Of a stretch of DNA of 64,000 bases, positions 16,058-24,973 are shown piece by piece (the stretch's first letter is position 1; each line of letters opens with the position of its first letter). This DNA comes from Candidatus Poribacteria bacterium (lineage in GTDB: Bacteria > Poribacteria > WGA-4E > WGA-3G), in assembly GCA_028821605.1 (NCBI GenBank), contig JAPPFM010000059.1:124001-188000 (forward strand), read 5' to 3'. Below the pieces are notes generated by a model, which saw nothing but the letters and a program-made list of their open reading frames with translations, did no database searches and was not told the origin of the DNA. The position numbers and the translations under genes were made by a program.

Positions 16058-18277
16058 CTAATAAGAGGAATATGCTTGCTTTTCTTTTAGGTATGCCATA
16101 AAACGCCTTTGTTTTTCGGCATCAATTTCTTCATCGCCTTTTAGGAAAGTCCACGCGCCGAAGAAGATTGCATAAGCCTCCTGTACAGCAGAAGCGTTTG
16201 GATGATTCAAAGATCTGATTTCGAGCGTCATCGCCATTTTGTTCGTCTGCTGGATTTCAGGCGTTGTTCTATCTTGAAGGGTGACAATCGGTGTTTCAAA
16301 GAGTGTTTTGTTGAATTGCTTCAATATTTCTTTTAGAAATGTTTCTGTCCCTTGATTGCCCCGATAGTGCGCTGCAACCAATGCAGGTTGTCCCTTCGTC
16401 CACTGCCCATGATTAATCTGTAAATAATATCCGCTACCCGCGATAGCGTTAACTGTTTTTATTCGCTCCTCCACAGAGGTTCTTCGTCCGGGGCTATGGA
16501 TATTATAGACCTTTGCCCCAGCGAGTTTCAGTAGTTCCTCTAACGTTTCAATCAGTTTTTCAGTGGCAGGCGTATCACTTTGTGAGTCAAGAACGATGAC
16601 AGTCGAAGCAAACGCACCGTCTGCAATCGGATGAAGTTCAGAACGGACAACCATTGACCGATTCGTCTTGATATAAATCTCACGTTTGTCGGGATAGTAA
16701 CCCGACTTAGAAATATAAAGTGCTTTCTCACCCAGATTTTCCAGATTGCGACCGATCAGGATAAAAAAATGTCCCTCAGCATCTGTGGACGTGGTCAAAT
16801 GTGGAGGCACGTGTAATTGTACATTCTCAAGTGGTCTCCCAGAGTCTGCGTCAGAGACTTGTCCTTGAACAATAGCACCATGGATGTCTGAAAATCGAAT
16901 TGTGAGTGATCCACTTGTCTCCCCATAAGAGGCTTTCACTGTTGCTGTGCCGGGTATCTCAGGAGCATATAGATAGAAGTGCGATGCGCCGCCTTCTGAG
17001 AGTTGACGGGGCGTTGCGAGTGTCCCGTTCGATGTCTCAGCGTGAATCGGTTCACCATCAGCGATAGGCATTCCCTCAGCGTCGCGTGCGGTTACAGAGA
17101 TACTAACGTAACTTTTCCCGTCCGCAGGGAGCGTATCTACCCACGCGTCGAGATCCAACATTACTGCAGGCGGTGCCACCTTAAACCATTGTGGCGAAGG
17201 GAGACTGTGGTTACCGTAATAGTTCACCAGCTCAGTTTGGACAAAATGTTTCCCATTTGATAATGGATTTTCAATGGCGACGGTAATCATGTCTGTATCG
17301 CGATCGTAGTGATATGGGACATTCACACCATCAATTTTGACACGGATGGAGTCAGTGAAGATCTGTTGGCGTTTGAGCATCCACGCGCCCCGCTCATGGA
17401 GTCCATCCTTAACTCGAATCTGGAGGCGTGGCGTTTTCGTCTGAATGACGGCTGCGTGTTGCGGTTCTACCAGAACACCCCTCGGAAACCCGCCCTCAAC
17501 ATAACGGGCAATACCGAGAAAATAACCGTACGCTTCGTTTTTGAGGTAGTCGTCCTCCTGTAGTCTCGCTTCCTCCTCTGGGTTCGAGAGAAAAGATGCC
17601 TCACACAAAACTGCTGGACATTCGGTCATTCGCAAAACCCCGAAACCAGAGGCAGTTATTAACTTATCTGAATAAAGTCCCGCTGCTGGAGAGGTCGGCA
17701 ACTGCAGCGCGTCCGAGACACCCTGCTGAATATATCGCGCGAGATCGAGACTCTGACGCGAATCGTCCGCGTCGCCGTGATACCACGTAGAAGTATAGTT
17801 CGTTTTCGGATTATCAATTCCGTTATGGTGAAGCGAGATAAAAAAATCGGCACCGCTCTCGTTAGCAATCTGACTTCGCATTGCCAGACTCACGTAAGCG
17901 TCATCAACACGCGTCATAATGACTTTTGCCCCGACCTCTGCTAACATCTCGCGGAGGTAAAGGGCGACTCGTAGATTCACTTCAGCCTCGCGAACGCCTG
18001 TTGGTCCGCGTTTGTAATTCGGAACGTGAGCTTGTCCGCCGTGTCCGGGATCCAGACAAATTTTGAAATTCTTAAGGTGTCGGGTGTAAGGTGGAAATTC
18101 AAAGTGAAGCGGGAGCTGCTGTTCCACCAATTCTCGACGCTGGGAACAGCCGATGAATAGCAGAAAAACCAACGGAACAACAGAAATTTTGTGAAATATT
18201 TTAATTGTTCCTCGCGGTTCGATGAGGTGGGTTTTGGCATCTGACATGCTTTTACGTATATCTGAAGAAATACCCAA
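16058..18277 (-). CDS. Lipoprotein N-acetylmuramoyl-L-alanine amidase with C-terminal beta domains
   Basis: The catalytic Amidase_3 domain (about 70-270) has all zinc and catalytic positions: His in LDPGHGG, Glu in VREAEVNL, His in ISLHHNG and Glu in LCEASFLSN. It cleaves the bond between muramic acid and L-Ala in peptidoglycan. LLFIGC near residue 43 is a lipobox, so the protein is probably lipid-anchored outside the inner membrane. After the catalytic domain come Ig-like strands, a carboxypeptidase-regulatory-like domain (VQGQVSDADSGRPLENVQL) and a last domain of about 180 residues that is not recognised. The start is taken as TTG 18277 with GGAGAGG five bases ahead; ATG 18247 is the alternative. 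At 739 residues it is far longer than ordinary amidases. Confidence 0.82.
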   Translation of the reverse strand: MGISSDIRKSMSDAKTHLIEPRGTIKIFHKISVVPLVFLLFIGCSQRRELVEQQLPLHFEFPPYTRHLKNFKICLDPGHGGQAHVPNYKRGPTGVREAEVNLRVALYLREMLAEVGAKVIMTRVDDAYVSLAMRSQIANESGADFFISLHHNGIDNPKTNYTSTWYHGDADDSRQSLDLARYIQQGVSDALQLPTSPAAGLYSDKLITASGFGVLRMTECPAVLCEASFLSNPEEEARLQEDDYLKNEAYGYFLGIARYVEGGFPRGVLVEPQHAAVIQTKTPRLQIRVKDGLHERGAWMLKRQQIFTDSIRVKIDGVNVPYHYDRDTDMITVAIENPLSNGKHFVQTELVNYYGNHSLPSPQWFKVAPPAVMLDLDAWVDTLPADGKSYVSISVTARDAEGMPIADGEPIHAETSNGTLATPRQLSEGGASHFYLYAPEIPGTATVKASYGETSGSLTIRFSDIHGAIVQGQVSDADSGRPLENVQLHVPPHLTTSTDAEGHFFILIGRNLENLGEKALYISKSGYYPDKREIYIKTNRSMVVRSELHPIADGAFASTVIVLDSQSDTPATEKLIETLEELLKLAGAKVYNIHSPGRRTSVEERIKTVNAIAGSGYYLQINHGQWTKGQPALVAAHYRGNQGTETFLKEILKQFNKTLFETPIVTLQDRTTPEIQQTNKMAMTLEIRSLNHPNASAVQEAYAIFFGAWTFLKGDEEIDAEKQRRFMAYLKEKQAYSSY

Positions 18278-18302
18278 GCAAACCTCTCCATTTCATTAGG
18301 AA

Positions 18303-18420
18303 TGGCTATCAGCCATCGGCTTTCAGTAAAGAGGTTTTCTGATAAACCAGAGTCCTCTTGCTGACTGCTGACCGCTGATGGCTAATCTTCACTGACGACT
18401 GACGACTGACCGCCGATGGG
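18303..18420. repeat. Heptad-arm palindromic repeat, family A (copy 2)
   Basis: The left arm GCTATCAGCCATCGGCTTTC and the right arm GACTGCTGACCGCTGATGGC are imperfect inverses; inside them AAGAGG and CCTCTT flank a short loop. It lies between the amidase and the small membrane protein gene, and its right end overlaps the last codons of the latter. Confidence 0.6.
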
Positions 18421-18877
18421 TACGTCCTTTAGGACGACCAAGGATCTCTGAGAGAATGATGCCTTGCCGAAATGTTTGCGGTGATAGCTGCAGTAGTGAC
18501 GTGCCAGGGATGGGCCGCCTCCCGGTTGGGGAATCTATAGGCACTGGAGGCGGTTGGGGTTGTGGTGTTTCAACAACCGGATCCGGTTGCTCCGATTCAG
18601 GAGGTGTTGATTCCACGGCAGCAACCGGCATGACCTCTGCTTCGTCCTGTTGTGAAACTGGCTGCTCTAATTCCGTCACAAACGGAAAGTCTTCCATGAA
18701 AGGCGGCAGCGCATCATCGCTTTCCGGCATCGCATTCTCATCCGTCTGCCCTTCCGTATTTCGTTGTTGCTGCCTTTCCATATTCCGCTGTTGTGCTTTC
18801 CGCCGACGCGAGTTACTCAAGAGTGATATCAGAATCACAATAATCAGTGGTGCCAGCATCTGGATGATACTTTCCAT
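18389..18877 (-). CDS. Small single-TM protein with Gln/Pro-rich tail
   Basis: A 162-residue protein with one N-terminal transmembrane segment (MLAPLIIVILISLLS) followed by a basic Arg-rich stop-transfer stretch and a long Gln-, Glu- and Pro-rich linker. A short conserved-looking tail (IPGTSLLQLSPQTFRQGI, ILSEILGRPKGR) ends the protein and may be a binding peptide. ATG 18877 has a perfect ribosome site (AAGGAGGT); a longer frame from 18892 would use that site as codons. It is the last gene of the NfeD/FloA block, 57 bases downstream of a FloA gene. The orientation N-out, tail-in would put the tail in the cytoplasm next to flotillin. Function unknown. The last codons lie within a repeat element. 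Confidence 0.62.
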   Translation of the reverse strand: MESIIQMLAPLIIVILISLLSNSRRRKAQQRNMERQQQRNTEGQTDENAMPESDDALPPFMEDFPFVTELEQPVSQQDEAEVMPVAAVESTPPESEQPDPVVETPQPQPPPVPIDSPTGRRPIPGTSLLQLSPQTFRQGIILSEILGRPKGRTHRRSVVSRQ

Positions 18878-18934
18878 CAATACCTCCTTCAAGTCCTATG
18901 ACCTTAAAACATAGCGTCGTTATGAGACCATCAA

Positions 18935-19966
18935 CTATGAAAGTCCCAAAGAGTGTGCTGAACGGGTTGTATCCATTTCCTGTGTACCACCGGGTGAAGC
19001 GATCGACTGACGCATCTCTGTGTCAGCGAGGATATTACGGAGTTCGTAATAAGTCATCACACTCATCCTCTGTGTATCAAAGGTGTCCGAGATTGCAAGC
19101 GGTACCTCTGCTTCAGCCTCAATCAGTTTAACCGTCATCTCTTCAACGAGTGCCTTATTCTCTTCCTCTTCCGCTTCCGCACGAGCACGACGTTCTTCAG
19201 CCTTCGCACGTGCTATCTTGAGTTCAGCTTGCGCTTGGTCGGTCTGTAATTTTGCACCGACATTCTCACCGACATTTATATCGGCGATGTCAATAGACAG
19301 AATCTCAAAGGCAGTTCCAGCAGCCAACCCTCTATCAAGGACTGTCTCTGAAATACCAACAGGGTTTTCCAAAACTTGTTTGTGGCTCCCTGATGAGCCG
19401 ATCGTTGTAATAATCCCCTCGCCAACCCTTGCCCGGATAGTATCTTCGGTAGCACCGCCAACGAGTCGGTCAATATCGGCTCTCACCGTAACGCGTGCCT
19501 TCACAATTAACTGGATACCATCGCGGGCAACAGCAGTGATGCCGTTGTTGGGGTCTTCTCTACTTGGAATGTCAATAATCTCAGGTGTAACGCTAACCTG
19601 AACGGCTTGCAAGACATCACGACCCGCCAGGTCGATTGCAGCGGCCTGTGCGAAACCGAGGTCAATGTTGGCTTTATCCGCAGCGATCAGGGCCGCCACA
19701 ACGCTTGAAACACGCCCACCGGCAAGGAAATGCGCTTCTAAATCGTCAAGAGACAAACTTAACCCCGCTTTTGTTGCGTTAATCTGCGGTTCTACAATTG
19801 CAGTGGGTGGGACACGCCGCAAACGCATCGCAACCAGATCAAAAATCCCGACTTTCACACCTGCTGCGATAGCAGTAATCCACAAGCCGATGGGAACGAG
19901 CCAGCTAATAACGATTAGGAACAAGATAAGCGCGACAGCAATAATTGCAACCATTGTTGTTGTCAT
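18935..19966 (-). CDS. floA: Flotillin-like protein FloA, copy 1
   Basis: A member of the bacterial FloA (UPF0365) group: an N-terminal hairpin of hydrophobic segments ([16 protein letters not shown] and [11 protein letters not shown]), an SPFH-like domain ([58 protein letters not shown]) and an Ala/Glu-rich coiled coil ([19 protein letters not shown]). FloA assembles membrane microdomains and helps organise membrane proteins and proteases. The frame opens at 19996, but ATG 19966 has CGGAG at a good distance. It sits directly after a second FloA gene and two NfeD genes, matching the conserved nfeD-floA pairing. The C-terminus extends beyond the coiled coil, unlike the second copy. Confidence 0.88.
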   Translation of the reverse strand: MTTTMVAIIAVALILFLIVISWLVPIGLWITAIAAGVKVGIFDLVAMRLRRVPPTAIVEPQINATKAGLSLSLDDLEAHFLAGGRVSSVVAALIAADKANIDLGFAQAAAIDLAGRDVLQAVQVSVTPEIIDIPSREDPNNGITAVARDGIQLIVKARVTVRADIDRLVGGATEDTIRARVGEGIITTIGSSGSHKQVLENPVGISETVLDRGLAAGTAFEILSIDIADINVGENVGAKLQTDQAQAELKIARAKAEERRARAEAEEEENKALVEEMTVKLIEAEAEVPLAISDTFDTQRMSVMTYYELRNILADTEMRQSIASPGGTQEMDTTRSAHSLGLS

Positions 19967-20025
19967 GTTTACGATTCTCCGATGCAGCGCGATCATCCGA
20001 CCACGCCTATATTATTAAAGTTCGG

Positions 20026-20928
20026 TTACTGTTCTGTTGAAGTGTCTAAATTGCCTTCACGGAACGCACCCGCCAAGGAACGCGGGACTTGTGCTTCTGC
20101 TTCAACGACTTTCGCACGCATCTCCTGCACGCCTGCAGTCATCTCCTGCTTCCGAGCGACTGCCATAGCACGGCGTTCCTCCGCCTTCGCTTGTGCGACA
20201 ACCAAGTCCGCCTCGGCTTGCTCCGCTTGGAGTTCCGCGCCGATATTTTTTCCAACGTTGACATCAGCAATATCAATAGAAAGGATTTCAAAGGCGGTTC
20301 CGGCATCAAGCCCGCGGTCAAGTACGGTTTTTGAGATGATATCCGGATTTTCAAGTACATCTTCATAGGTTTCAGAGGCACCGATTGCGCTGATAATCCC
20401 CTCGCCGACACGCGCGATGATCGTCTCTTCACCGGCACCGCCGACGAGCCGATTGATGTTCGTACGCACCGTAATACGGACGGTGGCTATCAATTCGACC
20501 CCATCTAAGGCGAGCGCACTGATTTTTGGTGTGGTAATTACCCGCGGATTAACGCTAACCTGAACTGCCTCAAAGACATCCCGTCCAGCCAAGTCTATAG
20601 CAGCAGAGCGTTGAAAATTCAACTCAATTCTCGCTTTATCCGCAGCGATAAGTGCGCTGACAACATTGAGTACATTACCACCGGCAAGGTAGTGCGCTTC
20701 CAATTCGGAAGTGACGGCCTTCAACCCAGCCTTGTGGGCACTAATTAAACCCTTCACAATAACGTTCGGATTTACGCGCCTGAGACGCATCCCGATCAGG
20801 TCAAAAATTCGGAGGGGAACCCCCGCTGCAATAGCGGCAATCCAAAGACCAACGGGGACAAACCAAAAGAACGCTATGATAACAATTAGGACAACAAGGG
20901 CAATTCCCCCTGTAAATACATCTACCAT
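20026..20928 (-). CDS. floA: Flotillin-like protein FloA, copy 2 (shorter)
   Basis: Paralogue of the neighbouring FloA at 300 residues. It has the same N-terminal membrane hairpin ([26 protein letters not shown]), SPFH-like core ([62 protein letters not shown]) and coiled coil ([20 protein letters not shown]). It stops soon after the coiled coil, about 30 residues before the usual C-terminus. ATG 20928 has GGAG nine bases ahead. Two non-identical FloA proteins encoded side by side could form mixed oligomers, as flotillins are multimeric. A repeat element lies between it and the NfeD gene upstream. Confidence 0.88.
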   Translation of the reverse strand: MVDVFTGGIALVVLIVIIAFFWFVPVGLWIAAIAAGVPLRIFDLIGMRLRRVNPNVIVKGLISAHKAGLKAVTSELEAHYLAGGNVLNVVSALIAADKARIELNFQRSAAIDLAGRDVFEAVQVSVNPRVITTPKISALALDGVELIATVRITVRTNINRLVGGAGEETIIARVGEGIISAIGASETYEDVLENPDIISKTVLDRGLDAGTAFEILSIDIADVNVGKNIGAELQAEQAEADLVVAQAKAEERRAMAVARKQEMTAGVQEMRAKVVEAEAQVPRSLAGAFREGNLDTSTEQ

Positions 20929-20949
20929 TATTTGTCTCCTACCTATTTG

Positions 20950-21080
20950 GCTGTCGGCTCTCGGGTGCCAGCAGTCAATAAAGAGGGTGTGTGGTTTTGA
21001 CCATCCACTCGTACCTTTGTAAATGCGGAAGCCGAGTTAATGATCAAACGGAAACCTCTCCTACCGATAGCCGAAAACTA
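20950..21080. repeat. Composite repeat: family A arms around a family B hairpin
   Basis: CTGTCGGCTCTCGG on the left and TACCGATAGCCGAAAAC on the right are inverted family A arms. Between AAGAGG and CCTCTC sits a diverged family B hairpin: TTTTGACCATCCACTCG (20995-21011) against CGAGTTAATGATCAAAC (21033-21049). It separates the NfeD and FloA genes. Confidence 0.6.
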
Positions 21081-21097
21081 AAAGCCCATAGCCACTC

Positions 21098-21583
21098 CTA
21101 TTGTAAACTACGGACGACGACACGACTGCCTTCCACAAAAATAACTTCGATCTCAGTTTCTGCAGGAACAAATTCGCCTTGTGTGACAATATCAACGCGA
21201 TGTCCACTAATGAGAGCAGCCCCCGCGGGTCGCAGGGGAGTCAACGCCTTACCAGACTTTCCAACCAAACTTGCCAATTCCGACGGCGGCGCATGGAAAC
21301 CCTCTGACTTATCTTGGGTAGCACTTAAAATAAAAGTTTTACCGGCAGGCGTTGAACGCATTACTGACAACCCTATTATTGCCAACGGGATGACTGTCAC
21401 CAACGTTATCCCCCCATAAATCATTGCAGTCTGGAAACCAAATTTCCACCAAGCGACCCCAAGACCTATGAGTACAAGGAGGCAGCCCGGCACACCCGCC
21501 GCCCCGAATCCTGGGAGGATTAGTAACTCAATAAATACCAACAGAATTCCAAAGCCTATCAGGAAAACCAGAAACCATATCAT
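21098..21583 (-). CDS. Short NfeD-type membrane protein
   Basis: A 161-residue truncated NfeD protein: two to three transmembrane segments (WFLVFLIGFGILLVFIELL, GVPGCLLVLIGLGVAWW, TAMIYGGITLVTVIPLAII) and a C-terminal OB-fold domain (LVGKSGKALTPLRPAGAALI, VDIVTQGEFVPAETEIEVIF). Such proteins lack the protease part and are partners of flotillins. A longer frame reaches 21700, but ATG 21583 has GGAGGAAC at the right distance and starts exactly at the first membrane segment. The OB domain is closely related to the C-terminus of the full-length NfeD encoded upstream (LTPLRPSGTARI, VDVVTVGDFIP), so one probably arose from the other. Confidence 0.85.
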   Translation of the reverse strand: MIWFLVFLIGFGILLVFIELLILPGFGAAGVPGCLLVLIGLGVAWWKFGFQTAMIYGGITLVTVIPLAIIGLSVMRSTPAGKTFILSATQDKSEGFHAPPSELASLVGKSGKALTPLRPAGAALISGHRVDIVTQGEFVPAETEIEVIFVEGSRVVVRSLQ

Positions 21584-21634
21584 AGTTGTTCCTCCAAACC
21601 GCACACCCCCGGTACCGGAAGGTATTATGCACCA

Positions 21635-21659
21635 CTGGCAAGGTTTTAAACCTCGCCAG
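21635..21659. repeat. GCTGGCGAGG-type hairpin, family D (copy 1)
   Basis: CTGGCAAGGTTT pairs with AAACCTCGCCAG with one mismatch around a single T. It lies in the 103-base gap between the two NfeD genes and is followed by GGGAAGCTGCCTAA, a tail shared with other copies. Confidence 0.6.
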
Positions 21660-21686
21660 CATGGGAAGCTGCCTAATTCAATAGAA

Positions 21687-23201
21687 TCAAGCATCCTCAA
21701 CGGCTTCTACGAAAACTTTTGATCCTTCAACCTCTACGACTTTGACGTTACTATCCTGGGGGATGAAATCACCGACGGTGACAACATCCACCCTTTTATC
21801 AGCGATCCGAGCCGTTCCAGAGGGACGTAAAGGTGTTAGAGCAACTCCAGATTTTCCAAGATATCCCTGAAAATCCTCCGGACTGGACGAGTGATATCCC
21901 ATCTCGGTGTCCATCACTGTGGATAAAGCGAGTCTCTGAAAAAGCCGCGTCTCAGGAAGGTAAAAAGCGGCGAGAATCGTCATTCCAGCAGTCAAAATTA
22001 CGGAAATTGAGAGCCACATAACCGCCGTACGGAATTCGTAAGCCTTATCGAAGACGAAGAAGACGCTTCCCAACATCAAGGTAATACCAAGAAAGCCGGC
22101 AATACCAAAGCCGGGAATTACAAAAACTTCCAAGGCGATCAGTCCAAGTCCGAGAATGAAAAGCAAAAATGCCCACTCCGCCCCGATTCTCGTCAGCATG
22201 TGTCCACCAAAGAAAAGCCCTATACAAAGTAAACCGAGAAATCCGGGGACACCAAAACCCGGCGTGCGAATCTCTATAAAGATACCGAGCGTTCCCAACG
22301 AAAGAAGAAGCGTACTGATAAGCGGATTTGTGAGAAAGAAAACAATCTTATCAGCAAGTGTCGCCTCAACTTCAACGGTCCGCGCGCCTTCCAATAGTTT
22401 CAAACGGTTGACCTCTGAAACACCAAAATCTCGCTGCCATCGAGCGATGCCGTCTTCCGTCAGCGGCAACTTGGTTCCAGCGACCTCAACGATTTCGTAC
22501 TGCGTCAACAATTCTGTGAGGGTTTCGGCTTGCGCATCTGCAAATCCGTAATCTAACGCCTGTTGGGTGGATAAAGTGAGAAGTTTCCCTTGCGCGCAGA
22601 GAATTTCCATCTTTTCACCTTCCTCTTCACGCGTAGCGTATTCTTCGGGCAGAAGTTTAATAATCTGTCCATCTGTGAGTTTAACGAGGACGAGTTCTTT
22701 ATCGACCATCGCTTCGGCAATGTCAGGGTTCCGATTCTCCCGCTCCGCCGTGGCGCGAATCGTTCCTTGGATATAGGAAACCGCTTTTTCACCGACTTCA
22801 TCTCCCTGAATATTAACAGGTGCAGAATCACCGATCGTTCCTCCCGAAGTCATCACAATTTGATTACAAGCGATAGAAATCATCGCTCCTGCAGATATAG
22901 CCTGGCGATTGACAAAAGCGATTGTAGGAACTTGTGTGTCTTGAATGGCGCGTATGATATTCACGGCAGAATCAACCCTACCACCGGGTGTATCTACATC
23001 AAAAACGATGGCATCAGCACCGGCTTCCTCTGCTGTTTGAATACTATCACTGATGTAGGTGCTGAGACCACTCCCGATCTCGTTACGGATGTCAATCACG
23101 TAAACCAGCGCGGTGTCTTGGGCAGACAGATCGCCATTTATGAACAGACATCCTATTAAAGAAAGGAGCACGTAAACCAGAAAATCTGTTCTGCGTCTCA
23201 T
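21687..23201 (-). CDS. NfeD1b-type membrane serine protease
   Basis: A full-length NfeD: signal peptide (to about residue 28), a ClpP-class protease domain (FDVDTPGGRVDSAVNIIRAI, then the catalytic Ser in AISAGAMISIACN, and GTIGDSAPV), four or five transmembrane segments (from ISTLLLSLGTLGIFIEI onward) and a C-terminal OB fold (YLGKSGVALTPLRPSGTARI). Relatives use a Ser-Lys dyad to cut membrane-associated substrates such as stomatin tails. In the order NfeD1b, short NfeD, FloA, FloA this gene heads the block; ATG 23201 has AAGGAG ahead. FloA itself is the likely partner or substrate. Confidence 0.88.
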   Translation of the reverse strand: MRRRTDFLVYVLLSLIGCLFINGDLSAQDTALVYVIDIRNEIGSGLSTYISDSIQTAEEAGADAIVFDVDTPGGRVDSAVNIIRAIQDTQVPTIAFVNRQAISAGAMISIACNQIVMTSGGTIGDSAPVNIQGDEVGEKAVSYIQGTIRATAERENRNPDIAEAMVDKELVLVKLTDGQIIKLLPEEYATREEEGEKMEILCAQGKLLTLSTQQALDYGFADAQAETLTELLTQYEIVEVAGTKLPLTEDGIARWQRDFGVSEVNRLKLLEGARTVEVEATLADKIVFFLTNPLISTLLLSLGTLGIFIEIRTPGFGVPGFLGLLCIGLFFGGHMLTRIGAEWAFLLFILGLGLIALEVFVIPGFGIAGFLGITLMLGSVFFVFDKAYEFRTAVMWLSISVILTAGMTILAAFYLPETRLFQRLALSTVMDTEMGYHSSSPEDFQGYLGKSGVALTPLRPSGTARIADKRVDVVTVGDFIPQDSNVKVVEVEGSKVFVEAVEDA

Positions 23202-23348
23202 AATAATTACTCCTTATCTGTCCCTCTGTTCGGATTGCAAGTACAGCCTTTTCCAACTCTGAAGTGTTTTTTGAAAATAATTTAAACGGTTGATAACTTC
23301 TCTAATTATACCTTAAGACAATCGCGCACGTCAAGGTGTATTTTAAAT

Positions 23349-23912
23349 TCAATCTGATGTCAACTCCTCATGGATCCACGCGTGGAGGACATGATTTAGG
23401 ATGAGATGGACATCTTCAACCGGTCCGTAGCGGTCACTATCCACAACGACGTTCACATCGCAAATCGTTGCCAAGATGCCACCACCGAAGCCACTCCATC
23501 CGATCGTCTGGCATCCAATCTCTTTCGCGTGTCGCATCGCACGAATCACGTTCTCGGAGTTGCCGCTTGCACTGATACCAATAACCACATCTTCTGGGTT
23601 CACAAGATTTTTCAGTTGCTCAACGAAGACATCTTCGTAAGATACATCGTTTGACCATGCAGTCATTGTTGCAACGTTGTCCGTTAAACTGATAACACGA
23701 AAACGAGGTTTGCCGGACACACTTGTGCCTTTTCCCAAATCACAGGCAAGGTGTGATGCTGTAGAAGCACTCCCACCGTTACCGATTACAAAAATTTGCT
23801 TTTCGGCATAATATGCTTCCATAATAACATCTATGGAACGCTGTACATCTGCCACTGTGAGTTGCGCTAAAACATCTTGTAGATGCGAAATATAACGCTG
23901 AATTCTTTCCAT
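23349..23912 (-). CDS. GmhA-like SIS-domain phosphosugar isomerase
   Basis: A 187-residue SIS protein. FVIGNGGSASTASHLACDLGKG is the phosphosugar-binding P-loop region of the GmhA/DiaA subgroup, GISASGNSENVIRAM the second phosphate site, and VEDVHLILNHVLHAWI carries the conserved Glu and His of GmhA. GmhA turns sedoheptulose 7-phosphate into a D-glycero-manno-heptose phosphate for heptose or surface-sugar synthesis. Here it is downstream of a ROK kinase and a FGGY kinase, so it may act on the product of one of them. ATG 23912 has AAGGA. The exact substrate is not certain, so no symbol is given. Confidence 0.82.
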   Translation of the reverse strand: MERIQRYISHLQDVLAQLTVADVQRSIDVIMEAYYAEKQIFVIGNGGSASTASHLACDLGKGTSVSGKPRFRVISLTDNVATMTAWSNDVSYEDVFVEQLKNLVNPEDVVIGISASGNSENVIRAMRHAKEIGCQTIGWSGFGGGILATICDVNVVVDSDRYGPVEDVHLILNHVLHAWIHEELTSD

Positions 23913-23930
23913 TTAGTTTCCTTTTTGTAT

Positions 23931-23962
23931 GGTTGTCAGTTATCAGTTGTCGGTTGTCAGTA
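23931..23962. repeat. Heptad repeat, family A (half copy)
   Basis: GTTGTCAGTTATCAGTTGTC and the next units are a run of four to five heptads in one direction, placed between the SIS and ROK genes. Confidence 0.5.
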
Positions 23963-23973
23963 GATTTTTAATT

Positions 23974-24939
23974 TTAAACAACTAATGCAACTGCAGCGAG
24001 GTCTCCTAAGGTATCACCCAGCTGTGCAGGTTTGATTTCAACTGCTGCTGCGGGGCGTGCCATCGCGAATTTTGAAACCGTCTCCCGAATCGGATCAAGC
24101 AAAAGATCACCGGCAGCAATCGCAATCGTACCCAATAAAACGATGTCGGGATTCAAAACGTTTACCAAATTTGCGATTCCCCAACCCATGTAGTACGCTG
24201 TTTCCGAGACAAGTTCCAAAGCCAAGGTATCACCTGCGCGCGCCGCCTCAAGTACATGCTCCGACTTGACATTCTCAATACGCCCGTTGGTAAGGGACAA
24301 CATTGTTGATGCTTTTTTGTTTACGGGTTGCTTTCGTATTGCAGCTTGTGCGCGGCGTGCGATCGCAGGACCGGAGCAGAGTGCTTCAAGGCAACCCCGC
24401 TTTCCACATCCACAAAGCGGTCCGTCGGGTAGAAGTATCTGGTGCCCTACCTCGCCTGCGCTATCGTTAGCTCCATGGTAAATCTGACCATCAAGAACAA
24501 TACCGCCTCCGATACCTGTGCTCATCGTCATATAGAGGACAGCATTGTAACCACACCCACCACCGAACCTGTATTCTGCAAGTGCGCTCGCATTCGCGTC
24601 GTTCTCAATCGTCACGGGCACCTGAAATTCAGATTCAAGTTTCGCTTTAAGCGGGAGCGCGTCCCATCCGGGTAGATTTGGAGGCGAATAGACAATCCCG
24701 GTCTTTGTGTCCAAGGGACCGCCGCAACTCACGCCTATTGCTGAAATAGATGCTTGTTCCACGCCTGCCAGACTGATAGTTTCGCGAACCATATCGAACA
24801 GCAAGCCAAGCGCGTATTCCGGTCCCTTTTCTGCAAGTGTCGGTTTACGCACCTTGCCGAGGATGTGTCCGGTACTATCAGCGACAACAGTGGCAAGTTT
24901 CGTTCCACCGATGTCAATGCCCACGACGTATGCTTTCAT
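23974..24939 (-). CDS. ROK-family sugar kinase
   Basis: A 321-residue ROK protein without a DNA-binding domain, so a kinase rather than a repressor. VGIDIGGTKLA is the ATP-phosphate loop, ENDANASALAE holds the catalytic Asp, GIGGGIV the second glycine loop, and GHQILLPDGPLCGCGKRGCLEA the zinc site (His and three Cys) typical of the family. Family members phosphorylate glucose, N-acetylmannosamine or other hexoses. The gene lies 34 bases after the FGGY kinase gene in the same direction and 61 bases before the SIS gene. GGAAAG precedes the ATG. Confidence 0.88.
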   Translation of the reverse strand: MKAYVVGIDIGGTKLATVVADSTGHILGKVRKPTLAEKGPEYALGLLFDMVRETISLAGVEQASISAIGVSCGGPLDTKTGIVYSPPNLPGWDALPLKAKLESEFQVPVTIENDANASALAEYRFGGGCGYNAVLYMTMSTGIGGGIVLDGQIYHGANDSAGEVGHQILLPDGPLCGCGKRGCLEALCSGPAIARRAQAAIRKQPVNKKASTMLSLTNGRIENVKSEHVLEAARAGDTLALELVSETAYYMGWGIANLVNVLNPDIVLLGTIAIAAGDLLLDPIRETVSKFAMARPAAAVEIKPAQLGDTLGDLAAVALVV

Positions 24940-24973
24940 AAGCGGACTTTCCTACAGGCTTTAAAAATTAAGT

